NCBI RefSeq assembly: GCF_009720655.1
Contig: NZ_WNKS01000005.1
Span: 124,001-188,000 of the forward strand
Direction of reading: 5' to 3'
DNA: 64,000 nt
Origin: Rhodoblastus acidophilus
GTDB lineage: Bacteria; Pseudomonadota; Alphaproteobacteria; Rhizobiales; Beijerinckiaceae
Shown: piece by piece, positions 25,383 through 33,995 of the stretch
How the letters are laid out: each line of letters starts with the position of its first letter
Position numbering within the stretch: position 1 is the first letter of the stretch
Position numbers and translations under genes: made by a program
The notes under the pieces: generated by a model
Database searches by the model: none
What the model was told of the DNA's origin: nothing
The model's input: only the letters and a program-made list of their open reading frames with translations

Positions 25383-27497
25383 TTACGCCTTGACCCGCAC
25401 ATAATCTCCGGGCGCGTCGCCCAAAACCTTGACCTTGCCGCAGCCGGGTTCTCGAGCCGGGACTTTTTCGGGGGCCTGTTCGGTGACCCAGTTCATCCAG
25501 TCCGGCCACCAGGAGCCGGGGTGAAGCTCGGCCTTGGCCACCCAGTCGTCGAAGGCGCCCTGCGGCTTGGGGCCGGTCCAATACTGATATTTCGGCTTCG
25601 GCCCCGGCGGGTTGATCACCCCGGCGATATGGCCGGAGCCGCCCAGAACATAGCGCATCGGCCCGCCGAACAGCTTCGCGCCGGTGAACACCGATTTCGC
25701 CGGGGCGATATGGTCTTCTTTGGTGGCGAGATTGTAGATCGGAATCTTGACCTTGCTGAAGTCCAGGGTCACATCGCCCAAAACCATCTCGCCGCGGCCC
25801 ATGCGGTTTTCCAGATAGCAGTTGCGCAGGTAGTAGGAATGGTTGGCCTTGGGCATGCGCGTGGAATCGCTGTTCCACGTCAGCAGGTCGAAGGCCGTCG
25901 GCTCGATGCCCTTGAGGTAATTGTTGACGACATAGGACCAGATCATGTCGTTGGGCCGCAGCATGTTGAAGGCGTTGGCCATCGACCGGCCTTCGAGATA
26001 GCCGGCCATCTCCATCTCCGCCTCGAGGTTCTTGATCCTGTCCTCGGAGGCGTACACTTTCAGGTCGCCCGCATCGGTGAAATCGACCTGGGTGGTGAAC
26101 AGAGTGGCGGAGGCGATGCGGTCGTCGCCCTTGGCCGCCATATAGGCGAGGCTCGCCGCCGTCAGCGTGCCGCCGACGCAATAGCCGATCGCCGTCACCT
26201 TCTTCTCGCCGGTGATGGTCTCGATCTGGTTGAGCGCCTCGAACACGCCTTCCTTCAAGTAGGCGAGGAAATCCTTGTCCGCGTGGCGTGCGTCCGGATT
26301 GACCCAGGAGATGCAGAACACGGTCAGCCCCTGCGACACCGCCCAGCGAACAAAACTTTTTTCCGGGTTGAGGTCGAGGATATAAAACTTGTTGATCCAC
26401 GGAGGAATGATCAGCAGCGGCCGCTTGTAGACCTCTTCCGTCGTCGGCGCGTATTGCAGCAGCTCCATCAGGTCATTTCGGAACACCACCTTGCCGGGGG
26501 TGGTGGCGAGATTGACGCCGAGTTTGAAATTGCCGCCGGACGACTGGCGGATGCGCAAGGTTCCGTCGCCGGCCGCGATGTCCTCGGCGAACATCTTCAT
26601 GCCGCGCGCGAGATTTTCACCCTCGGCTTTCCAGGTGGTGTGAAGGACCTCCGGATTGGTCAGAAGGAAATTCGACGGCGCGAGCGCGGCCGAGATCTGG
26701 CGGATGTAGAACGCCGCCTTGTCGTGGGTGCGCTTGTCGAGTTCGGCGTCGTCGACCATGTGCTCGGCCCAGGCCGCCGAAATCGTGTAGGCCTGGCGCA
26801 TGAAATCGAAAACAGGATGCGCCTGCCAGTCGGGCGAGGCGAAACGCTTGTCGCGGGGGTCGACGGGAATGAGCGGCTGGGTCTCCTCGCCGGCCATGCG
26901 GCGCAGCGTGTTGGTCCACAAGTCGAGGAAACTGGTGGACAGGCTCGTCTGCGCCTCGATCGTGCGCACGGGATCGGAGAGCCAGTATTCGGCGACGTGC
27001 CCGAAGGTCTTGACGGCGTCGGCGACATCGTCGGCGAAGCCGGTCTTGACCTTGCCTTCCTCGACCGGCTTGACCATGGCGGCGAACGCCATGCCGCCCT
27101 GTTCCACGGCCCGGGCGAAATTCTCGGCCATGCGCTCGAAATCGGGGATGCGCGCGGAGGGCTCCGCCGCCGGCTTGGGCGCGCTCTCCGCCGTTTTTGC
27201 GACCTTGTCGGCCGGTGGCGGGCTGTCGGCGGTTTTTTTCGCCGGCGCGACGGGTTTGGGTGACTCCACGGGTTTGGCCTGCTCGGCCTTCTTGACCGGC
27301 TCGACCGTCTTGGCCGGTTCGACCGTCTTGGCCGGCACGACCGTCTTGGCCTTCACCGCCTTCTTGACCGGCTCCACCCTTGGCGCCGCAGGGGCGCCTT
27401 TGACCTCGCCGGCGTTCTTGTCGGCGCCGTTCGCCGATTTCTTGGCGCTTTTCCGTTTGGCGGCCGGAACGAATTGTTTCCCCGGACTGACGTTCAT
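25383..27497 (-). CDS. phaC: Class I polyhydroxyalkanoate synthase with long Lys/Ala/Pro-rich N-terminus
   Basis: Polymerises (R)-3-hydroxyacyl-CoA into PHA on granule surfaces. The last ~585 residues are standard: PhaC_N domain, LIIPPWINKFYILDL, the lipase-like box GYCVGG with nucleophile C440, D595 in KEDHIAP and H623 in GGSGHIAG, and WPDWMNWV near the end. The Cys-Asp-His spacing matches the Cupriavidus enzyme. The first ~120 residues are extra and full of KTVEPAK/KPVEPAK-like repeats, like histone H1-type tails. The ATG at 27497 has GGGAG 5 bases upstream; the ATG-like start at 27563 has none. The phaAB genes are not adjacent. Confidence 0.95.
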   Translation of the reverse strand: MNVSPGKQFVPAAKRKSAKKSANGADKNAGEVKGAPAAPRVEPVKKAVKAKTVVPAKTVEPAKTVEPVKKAEQAKPVESPKPVAPAKKTADSPPPADKVAKTAESAPKPAAEPSARIPDFERMAENFARAVEQGGMAFAAMVKPVEEGKVKTGFADDVADAVKTFGHVAEYWLSDPVRTIEAQTSLSTSFLDLWTNTLRRMAGEETQPLIPVDPRDKRFASPDWQAHPVFDFMRQAYTISAAWAEHMVDDAELDKRTHDKAAFYIRQISAALAPSNFLLTNPEVLHTTWKAEGENLARGMKMFAEDIAAGDGTLRIRQSSGGNFKLGVNLATTPGKVVFRNDLMELLQYAPTTEEVYKRPLLIIPPWINKFYILDLNPEKSFVRWAVSQGLTVFCISWVNPDARHADKDFLAYLKEGVFEALNQIETITGEKKVTAIGYCVGGTLTAASLAYMAAKGDDRIASATLFTTQVDFTDAGDLKVYASEDRIKNLEAEMEMAGYLEGRSMANAFNMLRPNDMIWSYVVNNYLKGIEPTAFDLLTWNSDSTRMPKANHSYYLRNCYLENRMGRGEMVLGDVTLDFSKVKIPIYNLATKEDHIAPAKSVFTGAKLFGGPMRYVLGGSGHIAGVINPPGPKPKYQYWTGPKPQGAFDDWVAKAELHPGSWWPDWMNWVTEQAPEKVPAREPGCGKVKVLGDAPGDYVRVKA
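27303..27351. repeat. 18-base tandem repeats in the phaC N-terminal region
   Basis: Units of gaccgtcttggccggttc begin at 27303, 27321 and 27339 (the last partial), coding KTVEPA/KTVVPA on the minus strand. They keep the frame. Confidence 0.8.
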
Positions 27498-27655
27498 TGG
27501 GGCTCCCTCACCTGTTGCCGGGCTCTTTTCGCTTCTTTTCAGCCGCTGTCCCGTTTCAGACATAATAAGACTTTATTTGACAGCTTAAGCAATGATCCGA
27601 TGGGCGAACGCCCACTCGGTTAGGTTATACCGCACGCAGAGAAAACCAAGATCCC

Positions 27656-28057
27656 ATGCCGGATTTTTTCGCTTCCTCGCGGCTTTTACGCCGCCCCGCC
27701 CGAACCGCCACACTCCTGATCACGCTGCTGGCGGCGGGCTCGGCTTCGGCCTGGGCGGAGGAGACCAACCCGCTGCGCGCGGTCACCAACGCCATCGGCC
27801 TCACGGCGCCGACCAGCGATCGCCCCGATTTCATCCGCCAAAGCCGTCCGGACGAAGAGAAGATGGATTTTGTTCCCTTCCTCGCCCCGGAGAAAAAGCG
27901 CATCCCCGTCAAGACGCCGGCGCAGGCCGCCGCCGACGACGCCGATCTGGTCGCGGCCAAGAACCAGGCGCAGGCGCGGCTGAAGAAACTGCAATCCGAG
28001 TCCGTCGAGCAACTGGCGCCCGCGCCCAAGCCGCCGGCGGTCCAGGACAAATTCTGA
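27656..28057 (+). CDS. Small secreted protein, unknown function
   Basis: 133 residues with a signal peptide (TATLLITLLAAGSASAWA, cut near residue 34). The mature part is polar: ETNPLRAVTNAIGLTAP, then RPDEEKMDFVPFLAPEKK, an Ala-rich helix with coiled-coil character (AAKNQAQARLKKLQSESVEQL) and a proline-rich end. No family recognised. It is divergent from phaC and 115 bases before the aminotransferase. Confidence 0.65.
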   Translation: MPDFFASSRLLRRPARTATLLITLLAAGSASAWAEETNPLRAVTNAIGLTAPTSDRPDFIRQSRPDEEKMDFVPFLAPEKKRIPVKTPAQAAADDADLVAAKNQAQARLKKLQSESVEQLAPAPKPPAVQDKF

Positions 28058-28172
28058 CGCGATTCCGGCCAAAAAGCGCCTGACACCGGTCAATCCCGGT
28101 GCTAACAGCATCTTCTACGGTCCCGAAGACAGATTTCCGACCGGGCCGGGCCAAAGCATAAGGACGAGATTG

Positions 28173-29387
28173 ATGAGCGATTTTTATCGCGTGCGGCGCC
28201 TGCCGCCCTATGTGTTCGAACAGGTCAATCGTCTCAAGGCCAAAGCCCGCGCCGCCGGCGCCGACATCATCGACCTCGGCATGGGCAATCCGGACCTGCC
28301 CGCGCCCAAGCATGTCGTCGACAAGCTGGTGGAGACGGCGGGCAAGCCGCGCACCGACCGCTATTCCGCGTCAAAGGGCATCGCCGGCCTGCGCCGCGCG
28401 CAAGCCGGCTATTACGAGCGCCGCTTTGGCGTCAAGCTCAACCCCGACACCGAAGTCGTGGCGACGCTCGGCTCCAAGGAAGGTTTCGCCAATATGGCGC
28501 AGGCCATCACCGCGCCCGGTGATGTCGTGCTCGCGCCGAATCCGTCCTATCCGATCCACGCCTTCGGCTTCCTGATGGCGGGCGGCGTGATCCGCTCGGT
28601 GCCGATCGAGCCGGACGAAAACTATTTTCGCGCCGCCGAGCGCGCCATCCAGCATTCCATCCCAAAACCGATCGCGCTGGTGGTGTGCTATCCGTCCAAC
28701 CCGACGGCCATGGTGGCTTCGCTCGATTTTTACCGCGACCTCGTCACTTTCGCGAAAAAGCACGACATCTACATCCTCTCGGACATCGCCTATGCCGAGG
28801 TCTATTTCGACGACGAACCGCCGCCGTCGGTGCTCCAGGTGCCCGGCGCCAAGGACATCTGCGTCGAATTCTCCTCCATGTCGAAAACCTTTTCGATGGC
28901 GGGCTGGCGCGTCGGCTTCGCCGTCGGCAACGAGCGCCTGCTCAGCGCGCTTGGTCGGGTGAAGTCGTATCTGGACTATGGCGCGTTCACGCCGATCCAG
29001 GTGGCGGCCACCGCCGCGCTCAACGGTCCCGACGACTGCATCAAGGAAATGCGCGCGATCTACAAGAAGCGCCGCGACGTCATGGTCGAAAGTTTTGCCC
29101 AGGCCGGCTGGCATATTCCGGCGCCGCGCGCCTCGATGTTCGCCTGGGTGCCGGTGCCGGAGAAATACCGGCCGCTCGGCAGCCTCGAATTCTCGAAACT
29201 TCTGATCGAGAAGGCGGATGTCGCGGTGGCGCCCGGCGTCGGCTTCGGCGAGCACGGCGACGATTACGTGCGCCTCGCCCTGGTCGAGAACGAGCAGCGC
29301 ATCCGCCAGGCGGCGCGCGGCATCCGCCGTTTTTTCGAGGGTGAGGACACGTTACACAACGTCATCCCCGCCCAGGCGCGCGCCTAA
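28173..29387 (+). CDS. PLP-dependent class I/II aminotransferase, AlaC/LL-DAP aminotransferase-like
   Basis: A 404-residue fold-type I enzyme: LGMGNPDLPAP, YSASKGIAGLR, NPSYPIHAFGF, CYPSNPTAMV, LSDIAYAEVYFD with the PLP-binding Asp, and SMSKTFSMAGWRVGF with the catalytic Lys. The pattern is that of E. coli AlaC (YfdZ), an alanine-glutamate transaminase, and of proteins annotated LL-diaminopimelate aminotransferase. The start ATG at 28173 has AGGA 8 bases upstream. An intrinsic terminator follows directly. The exact amino donor is not determinable by eye. Confidence 0.88.
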   Translation: MSDFYRVRRLPPYVFEQVNRLKAKARAAGADIIDLGMGNPDLPAPKHVVDKLVETAGKPRTDRYSASKGIAGLRRAQAGYYERRFGVKLNPDTEVVATLGSKEGFANMAQAITAPGDVVLAPNPSYPIHAFGFLMAGGVIRSVPIEPDENYFRAAERAIQHSIPKPIALVVCYPSNPTAMVASLDFYRDLVTFAKKHDIYILSDIAYAEVYFDDEPPPSVLQVPGAKDICVEFSSMSKTFSMAGWRVGFAVGNERLLSALGRVKSYLDYGAFTPIQVAATAALNGPDDCIKEMRAIYKKRRDVMVESFAQAGWHIPAPRASMFAWVPVPEKYRPLGSLEFSKLLIEKADVAVAPGVGFGEHGDDYVRLALVENEQRIRQAARGIRRFFEGEDTLHNVIPAQARA

Positions 29388-29392
29388 TTTTT

Positions 29393-29427
29393 GCGCCCCC
29401 GTGCGAAAATGCGCGGGGGCGTTTTTT
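29393..29427 (+). terminator. Intrinsic terminator after the aminotransferase
   Basis: Stem cgcccccg(tgcg)/(cgc)gggggcg around a short A-rich loop, then six T. Confidence 0.85.
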
Positions 29428-29462
29428 CCGGGCGCGCTGCCGAAACAGTCCCGTTCCGATGG

Positions 29463-29583
29463 CCATGGTTCGAGACGGCTGCTTCGCAGCCTCCTCACCA
29501 TGAGGGAATTTCTCTATATAGGACAATAGAGTAGCCATCACCTTGAGGAGCCCGCCTTGGCGGGCGTCTCGAAGGACGCGGGC
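29463..29583. repeat. Inverted pair of palindromic repeats (ttcgagac...cctcctca family)
   Basis: Copy one at 29463-29507 and copy two, inverted, at 29536-29583. Each has a small internal hairpin (ggctgcttcgcagcc; cccgccttggcggg) flanked by ttcgagac and ctcctca. A third copy is at 48521-48564. Confidence 0.7.
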
Positions 29584-29607
29584 CGTCCACGGGTTTCCCG
29601 CCGCCCG

Positions 29608-30528
29608 CTAGAGCCCGAGCATCAGCTCCAGATTCTGCACGGCGGCGCCGGACGCGCCCTTGCCGAGATTGTCGAGTTTCGCCACCACCACCGCTTGGCG
29701 ATGGGCCTCATTGGCGTAGACGCGGATTTCCAGATCGTTGGTGTTGTTCAGCGCCTGCGGCTCCAGCTTGCCGCCGGGCTCCGGCGCCATGACCCGCACA
29801 TATTTTGCGCCCGCGTAATGGCTTTGCAGCGCCGCTTCGAGGTCGGCGGCGGTCGGCTTGCCCGGCAGAGACTCCAGCGCCAGCGGCAGGCTCACCAGCA
29901 TGCCCTGGCGGAAATTGCCCACCGACGGCACGAACAGAGGGCGCGCGGCCAACCGGCCATAGGCCATGATCTCCGGAATATGCTTGTGCTCCAGCCCGAG
30001 CGCATAAAGCTCGAACGGCGCGGCCTGCCCGGCTTCGTAAGCCGCGATCATCGCCTTGCCGCCGCCGGAATAGCCGGACACCGCATGGATCGCGCAAGTC
30101 GCGTCCACCGCAACCAGGCCGGCGTCGACAAGCGGCCGCAGCATGGCGATGGCGCCGGTGGCGTAGCAACCGGGATTGCCGACTCGTGACGCCGCCTTGA
30201 TCGCGTCCGCCTGCCCGGCGCAAAGCTCGGGAAAACCGTAGGTCCAGCCCGGCGCGACCCGATGCGCGGTCGAAGCGTCGAGAATTTTGGGCGCCTTGTC
30301 TCCAAGCGTGTCGGCGAGCGCCACGCTCTCTTTCGCGGCGTCATCGGGCAGGCAGAGCACGACCAGATCGACGTTTTCGAAAATCCCGGCCTTGGCCGCG
30401 GGGTTTTTCCGATCGTCCGCCGAGATCGAAACCAGCGCGACATCGGCGCGTCCGTCCAGCCGCTCGCGAATCTGCAACCCGGTGGTGCCGGCTTCGCCAT
30501 CGATGAAAATTCTTTTCGGGGCGGTCAT
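29608..30528 (-). CDS. argC: N-acetyl-gamma-glutamyl-phosphate reductase, type 2
   Basis: NADPH-dependent reduction in arginine synthesis. The 306-residue protein is the short (type 2) ArgC form: IFIDGEAGTTGLQI (nucleotide loop), CLPDDAAKE, DASTAHR, and the catalytic C121 in GNPGCYATG, then SGYSGGGK and LEHKHIPEI with the catalytic His. It stands alone between repeats: no other arg gene is adjacent. The start ATG at 30528 has no strong SD-like sequence (GGAACCC only). Confidence 0.95.
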   Translation of the reverse strand: MTAPKRIFIDGEAGTTGLQIRERLDGRADVALVSISADDRKNPAAKAGIFENVDLVVLCLPDDAAKESVALADTLGDKAPKILDASTAHRVAPGWTYGFPELCAGQADAIKAASRVGNPGCYATGAIAMLRPLVDAGLVAVDATCAIHAVSGYSGGGKAMIAAYEAGQAAPFELYALGLEHKHIPEIMAYGRLAARPLFVPSVGNFRQGMLVSLPLALESLPGKPTAADLEAALQSHYAGAKYVRVMAPEPGGKLEPQALNNTNDLEIRVYANEAHRQAVVVAKLDNLGKGASGAAVQNLELMLGL

Positions 30529-30549
30529 CAGGGTTCCTCTATGTCCAGG

Positions 30550-30582
30550 CCGTCATGCCCGCGCTTGTCGCGGGCATCCACG
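30550..30582. repeat. Short palindromic repeat upstream of argC
   Basis: gtcatgcccgcgcttgtcgcgggcatccacg: stem gcccgcg/cgcgggc. A common bacterial repeat; it is near a second hairpin at 30607-30639. Confidence 0.65.
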
Positions 30583-30606
30583 CCCATCAGCTTGCGCGGC
30601 GGCCCG

Positions 30607-30639
30607 GCGTCATGACTGGGACAATCCCGGTCATGACGC
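30607..30639. repeat. Perfect short hairpin upstream of argC
   Basis: Arms gcgtcatgac and gtcatgacgc are exactly complementary, with an inner tggga/tcccg pairing and loop caa. It may be a partner of the repeat at 30550-30582, since both start gtcatg. Confidence 0.6.
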
Positions 30640-30791
30640 GGAAAGATTGCGCGCCTATAACAAAAAGGCGTCTTGTTCGCCTGCCCTTTCTTCGCAACGG
30701 CGGACTTTTCGAGGCGGACCATGGGCCACGGCTCTGGCCCAAATTTTGCTTATTCTTTAGGCAAGCGATCTGGCAAAACCCGAGGACCGAA

Positions 30792-31028
30792 ATGCCGCTG
30801 TATTCCTTTCACTGCTCCGCCTGCGACGCCGAATCCGAACTGTTGATGCGGTCCGACGAAGCCGCGATCTGCCCGGCTTGCGGCAGCGACAAGATGGAGC
30901 GCCTGCCCTCGTGGGTCGCGCCCGACCTGAAGATGGAAAAGATTCGCAAGGCCGGGCGCGCCCAGGCCGCCGCAGCCGGCGATCTCTCGAACTTCAGCAA
31001 GAAGGAACGGGCCACCTTCAAGAAGTGA
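30792..31028 (+). CDS. FmdB-type zinc-ribbon protein
   Basis: 78 residues with a rubredoxin-like zinc ribbon: C8-x2-C11 and C27-x2-C30 in FHCSACDAE and AICPACGSD, then a basic tail. FmdB-family proteins are putative regulators near C1 and amide metabolism genes in some bacteria; the role here is unknown. The ATG at 30792 follows GAGG with an 8-base gap. The phosphodiesterase-like gene follows 49 bases later on the same strand. Confidence 0.85.
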   Translation: MPLYSFHCSACDAESELLMRSDEAAICPACGSDKMERLPSWVAPDLKMEKIRKAGRAQAAAAGDLSNFSKKERATFKK

Positions 31029-31077
31029 CGTAAATCCTTCACGTTAAGGCGAATACAATCGGCGCGTGGAGATCCCC

Positions 31078-32874
31078 ATGCGCCGATATGTTTTCGTCCT
31101 CGCCCTGCTGTTCGCCCCGCCGGCCATCGCGCAGCAGAAAGCCAAGAATGTCCTGCTGTTCGTCGCCGACGGCCTGCGGCCCGGCATCGTCAACGAAGCG
31201 ACCGCGCCGACAATGGCGGCCCTGAGCGCGCGCGGCGTGCGCTTCGCCAACAGCCATGCGCTGTTTCCGACGTTCACGACCGCCAACGCCGCCGCCCTCG
31301 CCACCGGCCATTTCGCCGGCGACCACGGCGATTTTTCCAACACGATTTTCACCGGCAAGCCGATCTTCCTGCCGCACTTCGGACCAACCGTAACGCCCTT
31401 CCTTGAATCCGACCGGGTCCTGGGCGATGTCGACGCCAATTTCGGCGGCGATTACCTGAACGAGGAAACCATCCTCCACGCCGCGCGCGAAAAAGGCTTT
31501 GGGACCGCCGCCATCGGCAAGCTCGGCCCCACCCTGATCCAGGATCATCTGGCCCGCGACGGCAAGTCCACCATCGTCATCGACGACAGCACCGGCCACG
31601 CGGGGCCAGACGATGACACGGGCGTTCCCCTGCCCGCCGAAATCCAGCAAAAGCTGGAGGAGAAGGGCCTCGCCATCGCCCGGCCGCGCGCCATGCCCAA
31701 TGTCGCGCAGCAGGCCGATTTCGTCCGCGCCGCGACCGAAGTCGTGCTGCCCTGGTTCAAGCGGCGCGGCCAGACGTTTGTGATGGTGTTCTGGTCGCGC
31801 GATCCCGATGGAACCCAGCACACCCAGACGGACTCGCCGGAAAAACTCGTTCCGGGGATCAACGGTCCGTCCTCGCTCGCCGCGATCCGCAACGCCGACG
31901 ACAATCTCGCCGCGCTGCTCGCCGCCTTGAAAGATCAAGGTCTTGACGGCGACACCGATGTGATCGTCACCTCGGACCACGGATTTTCCACCATTTCGAA
32001 GGAAAGCGCGACCAGCTGGGCCGCCACGCAAAGCTACGAAAAGGTTCCCGCCGGGCAGTTGCCTCCGGGGTTTGTGGCGCTCGACCTCGCCCACGCCCTG
32101 TCGCTGCCGCTGTTCGACCCGGACAAGGGCAACGCGCCGCTCAAGCCGGGGGCGACGCCCAGCCGGGGCAATGGCCTGCTCGGCGACGACCCCGCCGATC
32201 CCGACATCGTCGTCGCCGGCAATGGCGGCTCCGACCTGATCTATCTTCCAAAGGCGAAGGATCCCGCCGCCGCCAACGCGCTCGCGCGCAAGATCGAAAT
32301 GATCCTGTCGGCGCAGGATTATGTCAGCGGCGTCTTCGCCAGCGACGACCTTGGGCCCGTCCCGGGCGCGCTGAAATTCTCCGAAATCGGCCTGAAGGGC
32401 GCGGCGGTCACCCCCGTCCCGGCCCTCGTCGTCAATTTTCGCAGTTTTTCGACCGGATGCGACGACCCCACGGCCTGCGGCGTCCAGGTGGCGGACACCA
32501 GCCTGCGCCAGGGCCAGGGCATGCACGGCTCCTTCTCGCGCGCGGACACACGCAATTTCATGGCCGCCGCCGGTCCCAGTTTTCGAACCGCCCATGTGGA
32601 TTTCGCGCCTGCCAGCAATGCGGACATCGGCATGACCATCGCCCGGCTGCTCGATCTGGACATTTCGCGGAAAGGCGGACTCGTGGGCCGGGTTCTGACG
32701 GAGGCCATGCCCAACGGCGCCGAACCCGCATCCACGCGCGGCGCCACATCGTCGACGCCCGACGCGCACGGCCACGTCACGACGTTGCGTTTCCAGCAGG
32801 TCGGTCCGACGCGCTATTTCGACGCCGCCGGCTATCCCGGCCGCACGCTCGGCCTGCCCGGACCTTCCGAATAA
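31078..32874 (+). CDS. Secreted alkaline phosphatase/phosphodiesterase superfamily protein
   Basis: 598 residues with a signal peptide (YVFVLALLFAPPAIAQ). The core is of the type I phosphodiesterase/nucleotide pyrophosphatase group: LLFVADGLRPGIV with a metal Asp, HALFPTFTTANAAALATG with the likely Thr nucleophile, VFWSRDPDGTQHTQ and VIVTSDHGFSTI with metal-binding Asp/His. A C-terminal SPDMHG-like end lacks further domains. It acts in the periplasm on phosphate esters of unknown identity. GGAG sits 6 bases before the ATG at 31078. Confidence 0.85.
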   Translation: MRRYVFVLALLFAPPAIAQQKAKNVLLFVADGLRPGIVNEATAPTMAALSARGVRFANSHALFPTFTTANAAALATGHFAGDHGDFSNTIFTGKPIFLPHFGPTVTPFLESDRVLGDVDANFGGDYLNEETILHAAREKGFGTAAIGKLGPTLIQDHLARDGKSTIVIDDSTGHAGPDDDTGVPLPAEIQQKLEEKGLAIARPRAMPNVAQQADFVRAATEVVLPWFKRRGQTFVMVFWSRDPDGTQHTQTDSPEKLVPGINGPSSLAAIRNADDNLAALLAALKDQGLDGDTDVIVTSDHGFSTISKESATSWAATQSYEKVPAGQLPPGFVALDLAHALSLPLFDPDKGNAPLKPGATPSRGNGLLGDDPADPDIVVAGNGGSDLIYLPKAKDPAAANALARKIEMILSAQDYVSGVFASDDLGPVPGALKFSEIGLKGAAVTPVPALVVNFRSFSTGCDDPTACGVQVADTSLRQGQGMHGSFSRADTRNFMAAAGPSFRTAHVDFAPASNADIGMTIARLLDLDISRKGGLVGRVLTEAMPNGAEPASTRGATSSTPDAHGHVTTLRFQQVGPTRYFDAAGYPGRTLGLPGPSE

Positions 32875-32894
32875 AAAAGCCGCCTCGCGGCGGC
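32871..32894 (-). terminator. Intrinsic terminator of the PagL-like gene, minus strand
   Basis: Stem gccgcc/ggcggc with loop tcgc, followed on the minus strand by six T; it also overlaps the end of the plus-strand phosphatase gene. Confidence 0.75.
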
Positions 32895-32899
32895 TTCGA

Positions 32900-33484
32900 T
32901 CATGATCCGGGGAACCAGGCGTCCAGCGGGAAACGGTAATAAATGGAGATGATGTCGGCGCCCGGGTTCGGCTTGTTGTAAACCTTTTCGGCGAGCTGCG
33001 CGTTGGACAAATGGCTGATCGCGACGCCGAAGCGCGAACGATCGGAAAATTCGTACGACAGTTCAATCTGTGTGCGAAATTCGAGCGGATAGTTCAGCCG
33101 TTTGCCATCCCCGGGCATGAATACGCCCGGTTCGAATTTCGGCGTGAAATGGAGCGGGCCGTAATTCACGTCATAGGCGATGCCGGCGCCAATCCAGGTT
33201 CCCGCGGCGGAGGTGACCTCGATGCCGGCGGTCGGATGCAGGCGACCGTAGACTTCCGGCGTCGGCAGGAAATTGTAGCCGCCGTGGACCTCGAAACGCA
33301 TGTCGGTCGCCGGATAATGCGGACGGTTATAGTCAACCTTGAAGAAAGCGATGCGCGGATCGAGAAAGGTCTCGTCGAAGAAGCCGAGGCCGACGCCGAG
33401 AAGGGTCGGATCTCCGGCAAGGGCTGGCGCCGACGTCACCGCAAGCAGACTGCCGACCGCGAGACACGCGTTGCGAATCTGCAT
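32900..33484 (-). CDS. pagL: Acyloxyacyl hydrolase, PagL-like lipid A 3-O-deacylase
   Basis: An outer-membrane beta-barrel enzyme that removes the 3-O acyl chain from lipid A. The 194-residue protein has a signal peptide (cut near A23) and the catalytic signature ISHLSNAQL, with H158 and S160 as the His-Ser pair; the downstream NPGADIISIYYRF is the family C-terminal strand with a terminal Phe region. Length fits PagL proteins. It has its own terminator and faces the phosphatase tail-to-tail. Substrate is inferred from the family. Confidence 0.85.
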   Translation of the reverse strand: MQIRNACLAVGSLLAVTSAPALAGDPTLLGVGLGFFDETFLDPRIAFFKVDYNRPHYPATDMRFEVHGGYNFLPTPEVYGRLHPTAGIEVTSAAGTWIGAGIAYDVNYGPLHFTPKFEPGVFMPGDGKRLNYPLEFRTQIELSYEFSDRSRFGVAISHLSNAQLAEKVYNKPNPGADIISIYYRFPLDAWFPGS

Positions 33485-33605
33485 AATCCACCATTCCCCT
33501 ACTCCGTCCCGAGGTATCCCGGAATCAGATGGTTAGACCATAGCGAGACGCGCCCTGCGCCACAATAACAATTGTGCAACAGGGCGCCGCAAACACAATT
33601 GGGAG

Positions 33606-33896
33606 TCAGCGCGAGGGAGCGGGTGCGGGCTGGTTGTAGCCGGGCGGGTTGTACCCGGGGCGATTGTAGCCGCCGCCCTGCTGTTGCTGCTGCTGCTGCT
33701 GCAGGCGCTTCTGCTTGTAATAGTGCCGCGCCGCGATGCAGCCCGCGAGCGCGCCCGACCAGGTGTGTTTGACCGCGTGGCCCGCGACGCCGCCGGCGAT
33801 GGCGCCGCGGATGCAGCCCTTGGCCTCCGCCTGTGTCGCGAGGCCAACGGACGCCGCAAGCGACAAGGCGATCGCGGCGACGAAACCTTTGTTCAT
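33606..33896 (-). CDS. Small secreted glycine-zipper-like, Gln-rich protein
   Basis: 96 residues: a signal peptide (FVAAIALSLAASVGLATQAEA), a GxxxG-rich stretch (GAIAGGVAGHAVKHTWSGALAG) of glycine-zipper type, a basic segment, eight Gln coded by a CAG/CAA run (33678-33703), then GYNRPGYNPPGYNQP repeats. Two Cys residues flank the zipper. Unknown function; envelope location is likely. Confidence 0.6.
   Translation of the reverse strand: MNKGFVAAIALSLAASVGLATQAEAKGCIRGAIAGGVAGHAVKHTWSGALAGCIAARHYYKQKRLQQQQQQQQGGGYNRPGYNPPGYNQPAPAPSR
33678..33703. repeat. Trinucleotide (CTG/CAG) run in the Gln-rich gene
   Basis: Eight successive ctg/ttg triplets code eight Gln on the minus strand. Length could change by slippage without shifting the frame. 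Confidence 0.8.
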
Positions 33897-33995
33897 GCCA
33901 ATCCCCTGGGGTTCAACGCGATGATTTTCGCGCCGGACTCATATGGACGCGCGGAGATTTTTTTGCGACGGCCAAGCAGAGCCGAACGCCAAATT

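Noticed and set aside
27303-27351. CRISPR-like array in phaC
   Set aside because: Units are contiguous, without spacers, and code a protein repeat in frame.
29463-29583. tRNA-like ggttcgag sequence
   Set aside because: It is part of an inverted repeat; there is no acceptor stem or anticodon arm with the right spacing. No other stretch looks like a tRNA.
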